Shown here: positions 8,958-17,175 of the stretch, one piece after another
Numbering within the stretch: position 1 is the stretch's first letter
How the letters are laid out: every line of letters starts with the position of its first letter
DNA from: JAWVFM01 sp963843315
GTDB taxonomy: Bacteria > Actinomycetota > Thermoleophilia > Solirubrobacterales > 70-9
Direction of reading: 5' to 3'
Assembly (NCBI GenBank): GCA_963843315.1
Contig: CAWJJU010000002.1
Location: forward strand, 372,001 to 436,000
Length of the DNA: 64,000 bases
Notes under the pieces: model-generated
What the model was told of the DNA's origin: nothing
Databases searched by the model: none
Seen by the model: the letters and a program-made list of their open reading frames with translations, nothing else
Position numbers and translations under genes: made by a program

Positions 8958-10447
8958 ACGCTCCGATCGTCCGCATCTACGGCGTGATCCTGCTGCTGTT
9001 CGCCGGCCTCGTCTACTTCTCGTCGAAGTGGGCGGTCTTCGACGCTAACGCGCTGAAGGACAATCCCCTGAACCATCGGCCGCTGATCGAGACGCAGACC
9101 ATCCAGCGGGGCGACGATCACCACCTCCGACGGCCAGGTCATCGCGGAGTCGAAGCCGCAGGGCGGCGGCGCCAATCCCATCTACGTGCGCGACTACCCG
9201 CTGGGCTCGCTGTTCGGGGCCCCGGTGGGCTACAGCTTCATCCAGGTGGGGCAGGACGGGCTGGAGCAGCTCGCTGAACGACACCCTGGTCGGGCAGGAC
9301 AACGAGTTCTCGTCGGTCCTCGACGAGCTGCGCGGCCACGCCCAGCAGGGCAACAACGTCACGCTGACGATCAACTCGAGCGTCCAGAAGGCCGCCGTGG
9401 ACGCCCTGAACTCCGCCAACGCCTCCACGGCCGGGTCGAACGGGGCCGGCTCCGTCGTCGCCCTGAACCCGAATACCGGCGCGGTCCTGGCCATGGCCTC
9501 GACCCCGGGCTTCGACCCCAACGCCGTCGCGAACACGAAGACGTTCTCCAAGCTGAACACCGACAAGTCCGCGCCGCTCGTCGATCGCGCCGATCCAGAG
9601 CCACTACCCACCGGGATCGACGATGAAGGTCGTCACCGCCACGGCGGGGCTCGACAGCGGCGACTTCACGCCCGACACGATTCGCTGGGACGCGCCCGCC
9701 GACTCACGATCAGCGGCGCACCTCTCGCCAACGACGACAACGACCAGATACGGCGGCGATCAACATGGCCACCGCCCTCACGCACTCGGTGAACACCTTC
9801 TTCGCGCAGGTGGGCGAGAAGGTCGGGATCCCGACGATGGTCGAGTACATGAAGCGCTTCGGCTTCTACCAGGATCCGCAGCTCGACCTCGCCGACAGCG
9901 AGAAGACCGCCTCGGGTCCGATCAACTCGAACGGCGACCTCGTGACCGACGGGTTCGACGTGGGCCGCGTCGCGATCGGCCAGGGCGGCGCCGAGGGGAA
10001 CCGACCTGGCGACGCCGTTCCAGATGGCCCAGGTCGCCGCGACGGTCGGGAACGACGGCGTACTGATGAAGCCCCAGATCGTCCAGAAGGTCACCGACCC
10101 CGATGGGCGAACCGTGTCGGAGCTGAAGCCGCAGGAGCAGGCGACCGTGATGAAGCCCGAGACCGCGCGCGCAGCTGACGCAGATGATGACCCAGGTCAC
10201 CGAGGAGGGCACCGCGGCCGGCCTGACCGTCGGCGGCGAGCCCTTCGCCGGCAAGACCGGAACGGCCGAGATCGGCAACCCGGCCGACGGCATCCATCAG
10301 CCCTGGTTCATCGGCTTCGCGCCCGCCAACGACCCGCAGATCGCCGTCGCGGCCACCATCGAGCGCTGCGCCGGCTGCTTCGGCGGCGACACGGCCGGCC
10401 CGATCGCGACGAAGGTCATGGAAGCGGCACTGGCGGCCCAAGGATGA
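8954..10447 (+). CDS. pbpA: Class B penicillin-binding protein PbpA-like transpeptidase (frameshifted in this sequence)
   Basis: The GTG at 8954 overlaps the ftsW/rodA stop as GTGA. The N-terminus has one transmembrane helix (IYGVILLLFAGLVYFSS), then a dimerisation region and a transpeptidase domain. All three catalytic motifs can be found, each in a different frame: STMK (SxxK) near 9,615, SVN (SxN) near 9,795 and KTGT near 10,253. At least seven frame shifts (about 9108, 9275, 9585, 9705, 9750, 10005, 10170) separate conserved blocks, yet the end overlaps the pknB start as ATGA at 10444-10447. The enzyme cross-links peptidoglycan together with the SEDS partner. Intact length would be about 495 residues. 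Confidence 0.83.
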
Positions 10448-12366
10448 ACCCGCTCGCTGCAGGCACCCTGGTCGACGGGCGCTACCGCCTGGTGCGCCGC
10501 ATCGGCGCCGGCGGCATGGCCGACGTGTGGTGCGCCGACGACGAGATGCTCCATCGCCGCGTGGCGCTGAAGTTCCTGCTGGAGCGCTACGCGGAGGACG
10601 AGCAGTTCGTCGAGCGGTTTCGCCGCGAGGCCGCCGCCGCCGCGGGGCTGCAGCATCCCAACATCGTCTCGGTCTACGACCGCGGCGAGCACGAGGGGCG
10701 CCCGTTCATCGTCATGGAGTTCGTCGAGGGCGCCTCGCTGAAGGACCTGATCACCCGCGGGCTCACGGCCGGCGAGGCCGTGGAGATCGTCCGCCAGGTG
10801 CTGGCCGGCGCGCGCTTCGCCCACTCCCGCGGGATCATCCACCGCGACCTCAAGCCGCAGAACGTGCTGGTCGACCGCGAGGGCCGCGCCCGCGTCGCCG
10901 ACTTCGGCATCGCCCGGGCTGGGCCGTCGGAGATCACCCAGACCGGCTCGGTGCTCGGCACCGCCCAGTACCTCTCGCCCGAGCAGGCACAGGGCCTGGA
11001 GACGACGGCGGCATCGGACCTGTATTCGATCGGCGCGGTCCTCTACGAGTCCCTCACGGGGCAGGTGCCCTTCGACGCCTCCACGCCGGTCGCGATCGCG
11101 CTCAAGCAGGTCTCGGAGGCGCCCCAGCCGCCCAGCCGGATCGTTGCGACGGTCCCGCCGGCGCTCGACGCCGTGGTGCTGAAGGCGCTCGCCAAGGAGC
11201 CCGAGAACCGCTATCGCTCGGCCGACGAGATGCTCGCCGCGCTGGCGGCGGCCGAGGCCGATCCCGCGACCGCGCCCACCGACACGGCGACCTTCGCCGC
11301 CGCCGCGCCGCTGCCCGTGTCCACCACAGCGGCGACGGTCGCCCCGGGCACCGACGCCGAGCTGGTGGAGGGCGACCCCGTCGAGGAGGAGGAGCGCTTC
11401 TGGGACCGCACCAAGCTGATCATCGCCGGGGTCCTCGCGCTGCTGCTGGCCGGACTGCTCCTGTTCCTCCTGCTTGGCGGCTCCAACGCCAAGCAGGTGA
11501 ACGTCCCCGGTGTGGTGGGCCTCGACCAGGGCCAGGCCACCAGCCAGCTCGAGCAGGCCGGCTTCACGGTCGTGCCCAGCCCGACGCCCAACAAGGCCCC
11601 CGTGGGCCAGGTGCTCGAGCAGGACCCGATCGGCGGGACCAAGGCCGACCAGGGCTCGAGCGTGACGATCACCTACTCAACCGGCCTCGGCAAGGCGACC
11701 GTTCCAAACGACCTGGCCGGCAAGACCGTGGGCGCGGCGCGAAAGGAGCTCAAGGCGCGGGGCTTCAAGAGCGTCGACACGGCCAGCCGGCACTCGTCGA
11801 CCGTCGACGCCGGCAAGGTGATCTCCACCGACCCGGCCGGCGGCACCCTGGCGAACCGCGGCCAGACGATCACGCTGAACGTCTCGACGGGTGAGAACGT
11901 CGTGGCGGTCCCGTCGGTGGTCGGCCAGCAGGCCGCCGACGCCCAGTCGGCGATCACCGCCGCCGGGCTGAACGTCAAGACCAAGCAGCAGTCCAGCTCC
12001 GATCCCGCCGGCCAGGTGCTCTCGCAGTCGCCCTCGGGCGGAACCAACGTGAAGCCGGGGAGCACCGTCACGATCGTCGTCTCGAGCGGAGTGGTGCTGG
12101 TCCCGAACGTCGTCGGAGAGACCGCCGACCAGGCGCGCAGCGACCTGTCCGGCAGCGGCTTCTCCAACATCAACACCGTCAAGCAGACGACCAGCGACGA
12201 GAGCCAGGACGGGCTCGTCATCAAGCAGGCGCCGCCCGCCGGCACCAAATCCAGCACTTCCGGCTCGGTGACCATCTACGTCGGCAAGTTCGTCGCGCCC
12301 CCGCCGACAACCACCACCACTCCCAGCACCACCACCACGCCGAAGCCCCGGAGCCCGCGCCCGTGA
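10444..12366 (+). CDS. pknB: PASTA-domain Ser/Thr protein kinase PknB
   Basis: A 640-residue kinase. The kinase domain is about 14-275 with GAGGMADVW, Lys43 in VALKFL, HRDLKPQN (HRD 133-135) and DFG 153-155. An acidic/Thr-rich juxtamembrane stretch leads to a transmembrane helix at about 323-344. The outside part has four PASTA repeats starting near residues 350, 418, 485 and 552 (NVPGVVG, TVPNDLAG, AVPSVVG, LVPNVVG) and a Thr/Pro tail. PASTA repeats bind muropeptides or lipid II, so the kinase senses wall status and controls growth. The frame is fully intact, unlike the three genes before it, and the start overlaps pbpA by 4 bp and ddl by 4 bp. Confidence 0.95.
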   Translation: MNPLAAGTLVDGRYRLVRRIGAGGMADVWCADDEMLHRRVALKFLLERYAEDEQFVERFRREAAAAAGLQHPNIVSVYDRGEHEGRPFIVMEFVEGASLKDLITRGLTAGEAVEIVRQVLAGARFAHSRGIIHRDLKPQNVLVDREGRARVADFGIARAGPSEITQTGSVLGTAQYLSPEQAQGLETTAASDLYSIGAVLYESLTGQVPFDASTPVAIALKQVSEAPQPPSRIVATVPPALDAVVLKALAKEPENRYRSADEMLAALAAAEADPATAPTDTATFAAAAPLPVSTTAATVAPGTDAELVEGDPVEEEERFWDRTKLIIAGVLALLLAGLLLFLLLGGSNAKQVNVPGVVGLDQGQATSQLEQAGFTVVPSPTPNKAPVGQVLEQDPIGGTKADQGSSVTITYSTGLGKATVPNDLAGKTVGAARKELKARGFKSVDTASRHSSTVDAGKVISTDPAGGTLANRGQTITLNVSTGENVVAVPSVVGQQAADAQSAITAAGLNVKTKQQSSSDPAGQVLSQSPSGGTNVKPGSTVTIVVSSGVVLVPNVVGETADQARSDLSGSGFSNINTVKQTTSDESQDGLVIKQAPPAGTKSSTSGSVTIYVGKFVAPPPTTTTTPSTTTTPKPRSPRP

Positions 12367-13331
12367 GGGTTGCGGTCCTCTCCGGCGGGCGGTCATCCGA
12401 GCACCCGGTCTCCCTGCGCTCCGGCCACTCCGTCGCCGAGGGGCTGCGCGAGGCCGGCCACGAGGTGGTCGACGTCCTGATCGAGCGCGACGGTCGCTGG
12501 ACGGTGGCAGGTGAGGAGCTCGAGCTGCGTGCCGCCGGAGGCCTGCTTGGGTGCGACGCGGTGTTCCCCGTGCTCCACGGGCCGTTCGGCGAGGACGGGA
12601 CCGTCCAGGGGCTCCTCGAGTGCCTCGACATCCCCTACGTCGGGCCGGGAGTCCTGGCGGCGGCCGTCACCATCGACAAGATCGTCTTCAAGCGCCTGCT
12701 CGCCTTCCACGGGATCCCGCAGGTCGACTTCTGCGAGGTGGGGGAGGACGGCTGGCGCGAGCACGTCGCCGCGATGGGCCGGCCGCTGTGGGTCAAGCCC
12801 TCCCGGCTCGGCTCGAGCGTGGGGATCTCGAAGGTCTCCGGGCCGGAGCGCGAGCTCGACGAGGCCGTCGAGCTGGCCCTGCGCCACGACCCGCGGGTGA
12901 TCATCGAGGCGCACTGCGGGGGCCGCGAGGTGGAGTGCTCGGTGATGGGCAACGAGGAGCCCGAGACCTCGCTGCCGGGCGAGATCGTCGCCCACGCCGA
13001 TTGGTACGACTACTCGGCCAAGTACGACGAGGGCGGGATGGAGTTGGTGGTGCCGGCGCCCATCGGCGACGACGGCGTCGCAACCGTGCGGGAGCTGGCG
13101 GCGCGGGTGTACCGGACCGTCGGAGCGACGGGGCTCGCACGCTGCGACTTCTTCGTGACCGAGGCCGGCGACGTGCTGCTGAACGAGCTGAACACGATCC
13201 CCGGCTTCACCGAGACGAGCGTGTTCGCCAAGCTCTTCGAGGCCAGCGGCGTGCCCTATGCGGATGTGGTCAACCGCCTCGTCCACCTCGCGCTCGAACG
13301 TCACGAGCGCGAGCGCAGCTTCGAGTTCTAG
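12363..13331 (+). CDS. ddl: D-alanine--D-alanine ligase
   Basis: A 322-residue ATP-grasp ligase joining two D-alanines for peptidoglycan precursor synthesis. The start is a GTG overlapping the pknB stop. Family motifs include the N-terminal VAVLSGGRSSEHPVSLRSG, FPVLHGPFGEDGTVQGLLE, VKPSRLGSSVGISKV (ATP-grasp lid) and the C-terminal LLNELNTIPGFTETS with the metal-binding Glu/Asn. Length is typical. Direct translational coupling to pknB places precursor supply with wall-sensing; 120 bp of non-coding DNA follow it. Confidence 0.96.
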   Translation: MRVAVLSGGRSSEHPVSLRSGHSVAEGLREAGHEVVDVLIERDGRWTVAGEELELRAAGGLLGCDAVFPVLHGPFGEDGTVQGLLECLDIPYVGPGVLAAAVTIDKIVFKRLLAFHGIPQVDFCEVGEDGWREHVAAMGRPLWVKPSRLGSSVGISKVSGPERELDEAVELALRHDPRVIIEAHCGGREVECSVMGNEEPETSLPGEIVAHADWYDYSAKYDEGGMELVVPAPIGDDGVATVRELAARVYRTVGATGLARCDFFVTEAGDVLLNELNTIPGFTETSVFAKLFEASGVPYADVVNRLVHLALERHERERSFEF

Positions 13332-13451
13332 GAACGCCCGTCAGTTGGAGCACGAAATCCGCGCGACACCGCGCCGCGGAGATGCCACAGCCACCCTGTT
13401 ATCGGATCGTGTTTGGGGGCGCTTTAGCCTCACCGCCTATCCTTGGATGCC

Positions 13452-13658
13452 ATGGGAAATGTCGGCCCGCTTGAAGTCGCGGTCGTGGCGATCATCGCCC
13501 TCGTTGTCTTTGGCCCGAAGCGCTTGCCCGAACTTGGCCGTTCGGTCGGCGAGGGGATTCGGGGCTTCAAGGCTTCGCTCGAGGGCGAGGACGAACATTC
13601 CGAGCCCGCGCGGCTTGACGAGACCACGGAGCCGCACCCGCCGGGCGCAGACGACTAA
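13452..13658 (+). CDS. tatA: Twin-arginine translocase subunit TatA/TatE family
   Basis: A 68-residue protein with a short N-terminal membrane helix (PLEVAVVAIIALVVF), then the hallmark FGPKRLPELGRSVGEGIRGFK: the Phe-Gly hinge and amphipathic helix, and an acidic soluble tail. TatA oligomers form the passage for folded proteins across the membrane. The ATG at 13452 is preferred over a TTG at 13443. tatB and tatC are not in the window, so TatA versus TatB cannot be separated by context; the size favours TatA. Confidence 0.85.
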   Translation: MGNVGPLEVAVVAIIALVVFGPKRLPELGRSVGEGIRGFKASLEGEDEHSEPARLDETTEPHPPGADD

Positions 13659-13702
13659 GGGGTCGCGTCCCCCATACGATCAGAGGCCTCCCGCCCGGGC
13701 GG
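13659..13702. terminator. Paired GC hairpins between convergent tatA and kinase genes
   Basis: GGGG at 13659-13662 pairs with CCCC at 13669-13672 immediately after the tatA stop, and CCGCCCGGGCGG at 13691-13702 is a perfect 12-base palindrome just before the stop of the convergent kinase gene. Together they could end transcription from both sides; no T-tract is present. Confidence 0.35.
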
Positions 13703-13709
13703 CCGCCCG

Positions 13710-15248
13710 CTAGTCGAGAAGCCTGACCTCGTTGAGCTGGACGTTGTAGCCGCCCTCGACCGTGGTCGGCGAGAGGCGGGTGATCCAGATCAGGAAGTAC
13801 TGGGCGGACGACGTCTCGTTCAGCTCGAAGGTCTGGTCGGTGCTCGCGCCCTTCACCTCGGAGCTGACCGGGTCTCCCCAGCCGGCCAGCGACGCGGGGG
13901 GCGCCGAGCTCGCCGAGGCATAGATCTGGCCGTCCCAGCCCCCGGCCTCCGACATCACCTGCACCTGCCGAGCCTGCACCGGCTGCCCGGCGTCGAGGAT
14001 CAGCCCGACTCCGTCCTTGGTCGAGATCGACTCGGAGATCACGGGCGAGTTCGAGTAGGCCTCGGTGGTCCAGCCCGTGTTCGGATCGCCATCGATGGCG
14101 AGCGGGGTCGCCGAGTTGTGCTCCTCGCCGGGCGGGTCGCCCTGCGGGTCGAAGGCCTTTGCCGCGACGATCTTGATCGACGTGCCGCTGGCCACCCCGC
14201 CGCCGGGGGTGGTGGAGGAGGTGGTGTGGTCCTTCTTGCCGGTGATGCCCGCGATCAGCAGCGCCGCGGCCGTGGCGGCGAGCACCAGCACGATTCCCGC
14301 CAGTGACGCCCGGCGGCTGGGCAGCAGACGGCGCTTGCCCACGCTGTCGAGCACGGTCGTCGCCTGACCGTGGGCCGTCCCGGAGCGGGCGACCTCGACC
14401 TCGAGCGCCCCCTCGAGCTCGGCGAGCATTGCCCCCATGTCCGCGTAGCGCTTCTTGGGGTCCTTGAAAGTGGCGCGCTCGATGACCGACGCGAGAGCGG
14501 CCGACGTGTCGGGGCGGCGCTCCTGGACGTCGGGCATGGGCTCGTTGACGTGCTTCATGGCGACGCCCACCAGCGAGTCGGCCTCGAAGGGGACGCCCCC
14601 CGTGAGCATCTCGTAGAGCAGGACCCCCAGCGAGTAGATGTCCGAGCGAGCGTCGACGCCCCGTCCCATCGCCTGCTCGGGGGAGACGTAGTCGGTTGTG
14701 CCGAGCACCCGTCCGGTCTTCGTGAGGCCGTCGGCCTCGAGCTCGCGGGCGATGCCGAAGTCGGTGACCTTGGCCCGGCCCTCGGGGTCGATCAGCACGT
14801 TCTGCGGCTTGACGTCGCGGTGCACAAGCTTGCGGGCGTGCGCCGCGGCGAGCCCCCTGCCGACCTCGATTCCGTAGGCGGCGGCCTCGTCGAGCGGGAG
14901 GCGGCCAAGGCGGTCGATGCGCTGCTTGAGGGTCTCGCCCTGGACGTACTCGAAGACGATGTAGGGGTAGCCGCCGTCCTCGCCGGCGTCGATGACGGAG
15001 ACGACGTTCGGATGCGAGACCTGCGCGACGGAGCGAGCCTCGCGGCGGAAGCGCTCCAGCTGGTCGGGCTGGTCGGACATCTCGCGGTGCATGAGCTTCA
15101 CCGCCACCCAGCGCTCGAGCGTCTCGTCGCGCGCCAGGTACACGGTGGACATGCCGCCGCTGCCGAGCTTGGAGTCGAGCTTGTAGCGGCCGGAGAGGAC
15201 CGTCCCGATCAGGCTGGGCTGCATGGCTGATCTCACATCGTCGGCCAT
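13710..15248 (-). CDS. Ser/Thr protein kinase with extracytoplasmic discoidin-like (F5/8 type C) domain
   Basis: A 512-residue membrane kinase. The kinase domain (about 20-285) has GSGGMSTVY, VAVKLM, HRDVKPQN, DFGIAREL and SPEQAMG. A transmembrane helix lies at about 328-350 (ASLAGIVLVLAATAAALLIAGI), followed by a Thr/Gly linker. The last 150 residues resemble a galactose-binding/discoidin fold: AIDGDPNTGWTTEAYSN, a GVGLILDAGQPVQARQVQVMS strand and NEVRLLD at the end. Such domains bind sugars or polymers, so this may sense surface glycans; that is inference. The ATG at 15248 has a GGAAG ribosome-binding site; a second ATG lies at 15224. Confidence 0.9.
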   Translation of the reverse strand: MADDVRSAMQPSLIGTVLSGRYKLDSKLGSGGMSTVYLARDETLERWVAVKLMHREMSDQPDQLERFRREARSVAQVSHPNVVSVIDAGEDGGYPYIVFEYVQGETLKQRIDRLGRLPLDEAAAYGIEVGRGLAAAHARKLVHRDVKPQNVLIDPEGRAKVTDFGIARELEADGLTKTGRVLGTTDYVSPEQAMGRGVDARSDIYSLGVLLYEMLTGGVPFEADSLVGVAMKHVNEPMPDVQERRPDTSAALASVIERATFKDPKKRYADMGAMLAELEGALEVEVARSGTAHGQATTVLDSVGKRRLLPSRRASLAGIVLVLAATAAALLIAGITGKKDHTTSSTTPGGGVASGTSIKIVAAKAFDPQGDPPGEEHNSATPLAIDGDPNTGWTTEAYSNSPVISESISTKDGVGLILDAGQPVQARQVQVMSEAGGWDGQIYASASSAPPASLAGWGDPVSSEVKGASTDQTFELNETSSAQYFLIWITRLSPTTVEGGYNVQLNEVRLLD

Positions 15249-15305
15249 CGGCTTCCTATCTTCGACGTTCGGGCCCGAATTCGGCCCGCGGGCAGCGGAC
15301 TTGCG

Positions 15306-16337
15306 TCAGAGGCGCCGGACCGCCGAGGGCGGCTCGGTCGCACGGCCGATCGTCTTCGCGGCCGGGTAATGCTCGCGCAATACCCGCATCGCCTCTTCCT
15401 CATCGGCCGCGGCCACAACGCAGCAAAAGCCGCAGCCCATGTTGAAGACCTCGTACATCTCCGCCTCGCTGACGCCGCCAAGGCCGGCGATCAGGCCGAA
15501 TACCGGGGGCACGGGAAGCGGGTCGTCGATCTCGAAGCCGACGTGGTCGCCGAGGCGCAGGAGATTGTCGAAGCCGCCTCCCGTGATGTGCGCGAGGCCG
15601 CGGACGTCGGCGTCGGACTCGAGGGCGGCCATGGCGGCGCGCACGTACATCTCGGTCGGCTCCAGCAGGACGTCGCCCAATGGCCTGCCGAGGCGCTCGT
15701 CGTCCATCGGCACGTCGGCCAGCGCGTGGCGGGCCAGCGTGTAGCCGTTCGAGTGGAGGCCGGAGGACGGCAGGCCGATCACTGGGTCGCCCGGCTCGAT
15801 GCGGGCGCCGGTGACGATCGAGTCGAGGTCGATCAGCCCCACGCACGTCCCGCCGAGCTCGTGCCCCGCCACGATCTCCCCCACCTGGGCGACCTCGCCG
15901 CCGGTGATCTCCAGCTCGGCGAGCTCCGCACCGCGCGCGAGCCCCTTGCCGAGGTCGGAGAACACGTCGGGATCGGCGTCGGAGCAGAGCACGAAGTCGA
16001 GCATCGCCAGGGGCCGCGCCCCGATGCAGACGACGTCGTTGGCGTTCATGGCCACGCAGTCGATGCCGATCGTGTCGAAGCGGCCGAGGCGCTCGGCGAC
16101 GATCATCTTGGTGCCGACGGTGTCGGTGGACATCGCGAGGCCCGTCCGCTCGTCCAGGCGGATGACGCTGGCGTAATGGCCGGGCAGGTGGACCTGGCGC
16201 GACTCGAAGGGCAGTTTGGCCGCCCCCAGTGACGCGACCAATGACGCCACCGCCAACTCGCCGCGCGACTGGTCGACCCCGGCGCCGCCGTAGGCGCCGG
16301 CCTCGGGGCGGGTGGCGGAGGTCTCGGCGTCGCTCAT
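15306..16337 (-). CDS. purM: Phosphoribosylformylglycinamidine cyclo-ligase (AIR synthetase)
   Basis: A 343-residue PurM that closes the imidazole ring of FGAM to AIR using ATP, the fifth step of purine biosynthesis. Motifs include GAYGGAGVDQ near the start, STDTVGTKMIVAE, GIDCVAMNANDVVCIGARPLAMLDF, GLPSSGLHSNGYTL and the HITGGGFDNLLR block in the C-terminal domain. Length is typical. No other pur gene is adjacent. Confidence 0.95.
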   Translation of the reverse strand: MSDAETSATRPEAGAYGGAGVDQSRGELAVASLVASLGAAKLPFESRQVHLPGHYASVIRLDERTGLAMSTDTVGTKMIVAERLGRFDTIGIDCVAMNANDVVCIGARPLAMLDFVLCSDADPDVFSDLGKGLARGAELAELEITGGEVAQVGEIVAGHELGGTCVGLIDLDSIVTGARIEPGDPVIGLPSSGLHSNGYTLARHALADVPMDDERLGRPLGDVLLEPTEMYVRAAMAALESDADVRGLAHITGGGFDNLLRLGDHVGFEIDDPLPVPPVFGLIAGLGGVSEAEMYEVFNMGCGFCCVVAAADEEEAMRVLREHYPAAKTIGRATEPPSAVRRL

Positions 16338-16462
16338 CGCGGGGATTCAACCGCAAAGCCCGGACCTGCCGTTTCACCCTCGGCGGGCCGGGGTATGTGC
16401 GGGTTGCATCATCTCTCGAAGCCTCGGGTATCCCGCCCGGGGCAGGGGAATAGGAGGAGTAG

Positions 16463-17122
16463 ATGGAAGCAGGCACGCAGCCCGCCCCCGAGCCGGCTCG
16501 CGGCGCACCCGCGGCGCGCCAGGCACGGGAACCCAGCGCAGGCGCCGCCGCCGGCTGGACACCCGCCGATCCGGGTCCGCTTGGCCTCGCGGCGTTCGCC
16601 ATGACGACGTTCGTGCTCAGCATGTTCAACGCGAACTTCGTCAGCTCCGGAGGCGAGCCGGTCGTCTTCGGGCTCGCCGCCGCGTATGGCGGCCTCGCGC
16701 AATTGCTCGCGGGCATGTGGGAGTTCCGTACGGGCAACACCTTCGGCGCGCTGGCGTTCTCGTCGTTCGGAGCGTTCTGGCTGTCGCTGTTTCTGTTCGA
16801 GGTCTTCTTCGCGGGCCTGATCCCGGCCGCGGACATCGGGCACGCAGCCGGTCTCTACCTGTGGGGATGGGCGATCTTCACGACGTACATGTTCGTCGCG
16901 TCGCTGCGCACCACCGGTGCGATCGCGCTGGTGTTCATCCTCCTTGCCGTGACGTTTGTCCTGCTCGCAATCGGGGCGTCGGGCGGCCACGAGACCGTCA
17001 CCCACTGGGGCGGCTATCTGGGCCTCGCCACCGCGGCTGCGGCCTGGTACGCGTCGTTCGCGGGGGTCGCGAACTCGACGTTCGGACGCACAGTCCTGCC
17101 CGTCAAGCCGCTCGCCAAGTAA
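16463..17122 (+). CDS. satP: Acetate/succinate transporter, SatP (GPR1/FUN34/YaaH) family
   Basis: A 219-residue membrane protein with a Pro/Ala-rich cytoplasmic N-terminus and six hydrophobic spans. The family signature NPxPLGL appears as DPGPLGLAAFAMTTFVLSMFNANF, and FRTGNTFGALAFSSFGAFWLS is the second conserved block. These proteins take up acetate with protons. A strong AGGAGG-type ribosome-binding site precedes the ATG. Acetyl-CoA synthetase follows 53 bp later, so uptake and activation of acetate are paired; a hairpin at the stop codon may limit read-through. Confidence 0.9.
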   Translation: MEAGTQPAPEPARGAPAARQAREPSAGAAAGWTPADPGPLGLAAFAMTTFVLSMFNANFVSSGGEPVVFGLAAAYGGLAQLLAGMWEFRTGNTFGALAFSSFGAFWLSLFLFEVFFAGLIPAADIGHAAGLYLWGWAIFTTYMFVASLRTTGAIALVFILLAVTFVLLAIGASGGHETVTHWGGYLGLATAAAAWYASFAGVANSTFGRTVLPVKPLAK

Positions 17123-17134
17123 GGCGAGCGGCTT
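17105..17134 (+). terminator. 12-bp perfect hairpin with the satP stop codon in its loop
   Basis: AAGCCGCTCGCC (17105-17116) pairs perfectly with GGCGAGCGGCTT (17123-17134) around the 6-base loop AAGTAA, which contains the satP TAA. It sits between satP and acs, so it could end or attenuate transcription before acs, or protect the satP mRNA. There is no long T-run. Confidence 0.65.
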
Positions 17135-17175
17135 CTCAAGGCCGAACGGTGATATGACGCACGTGGAGGTGAGGC

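Noticed and set aside
6950..10200. Programmed ribosomal frameshifting in pstP-ftsW-pbpA
   Set aside because: Fifteen shifts in both directions without slippery heptamers or a consistent downstream structure cannot be programmed; indel errors explain them.
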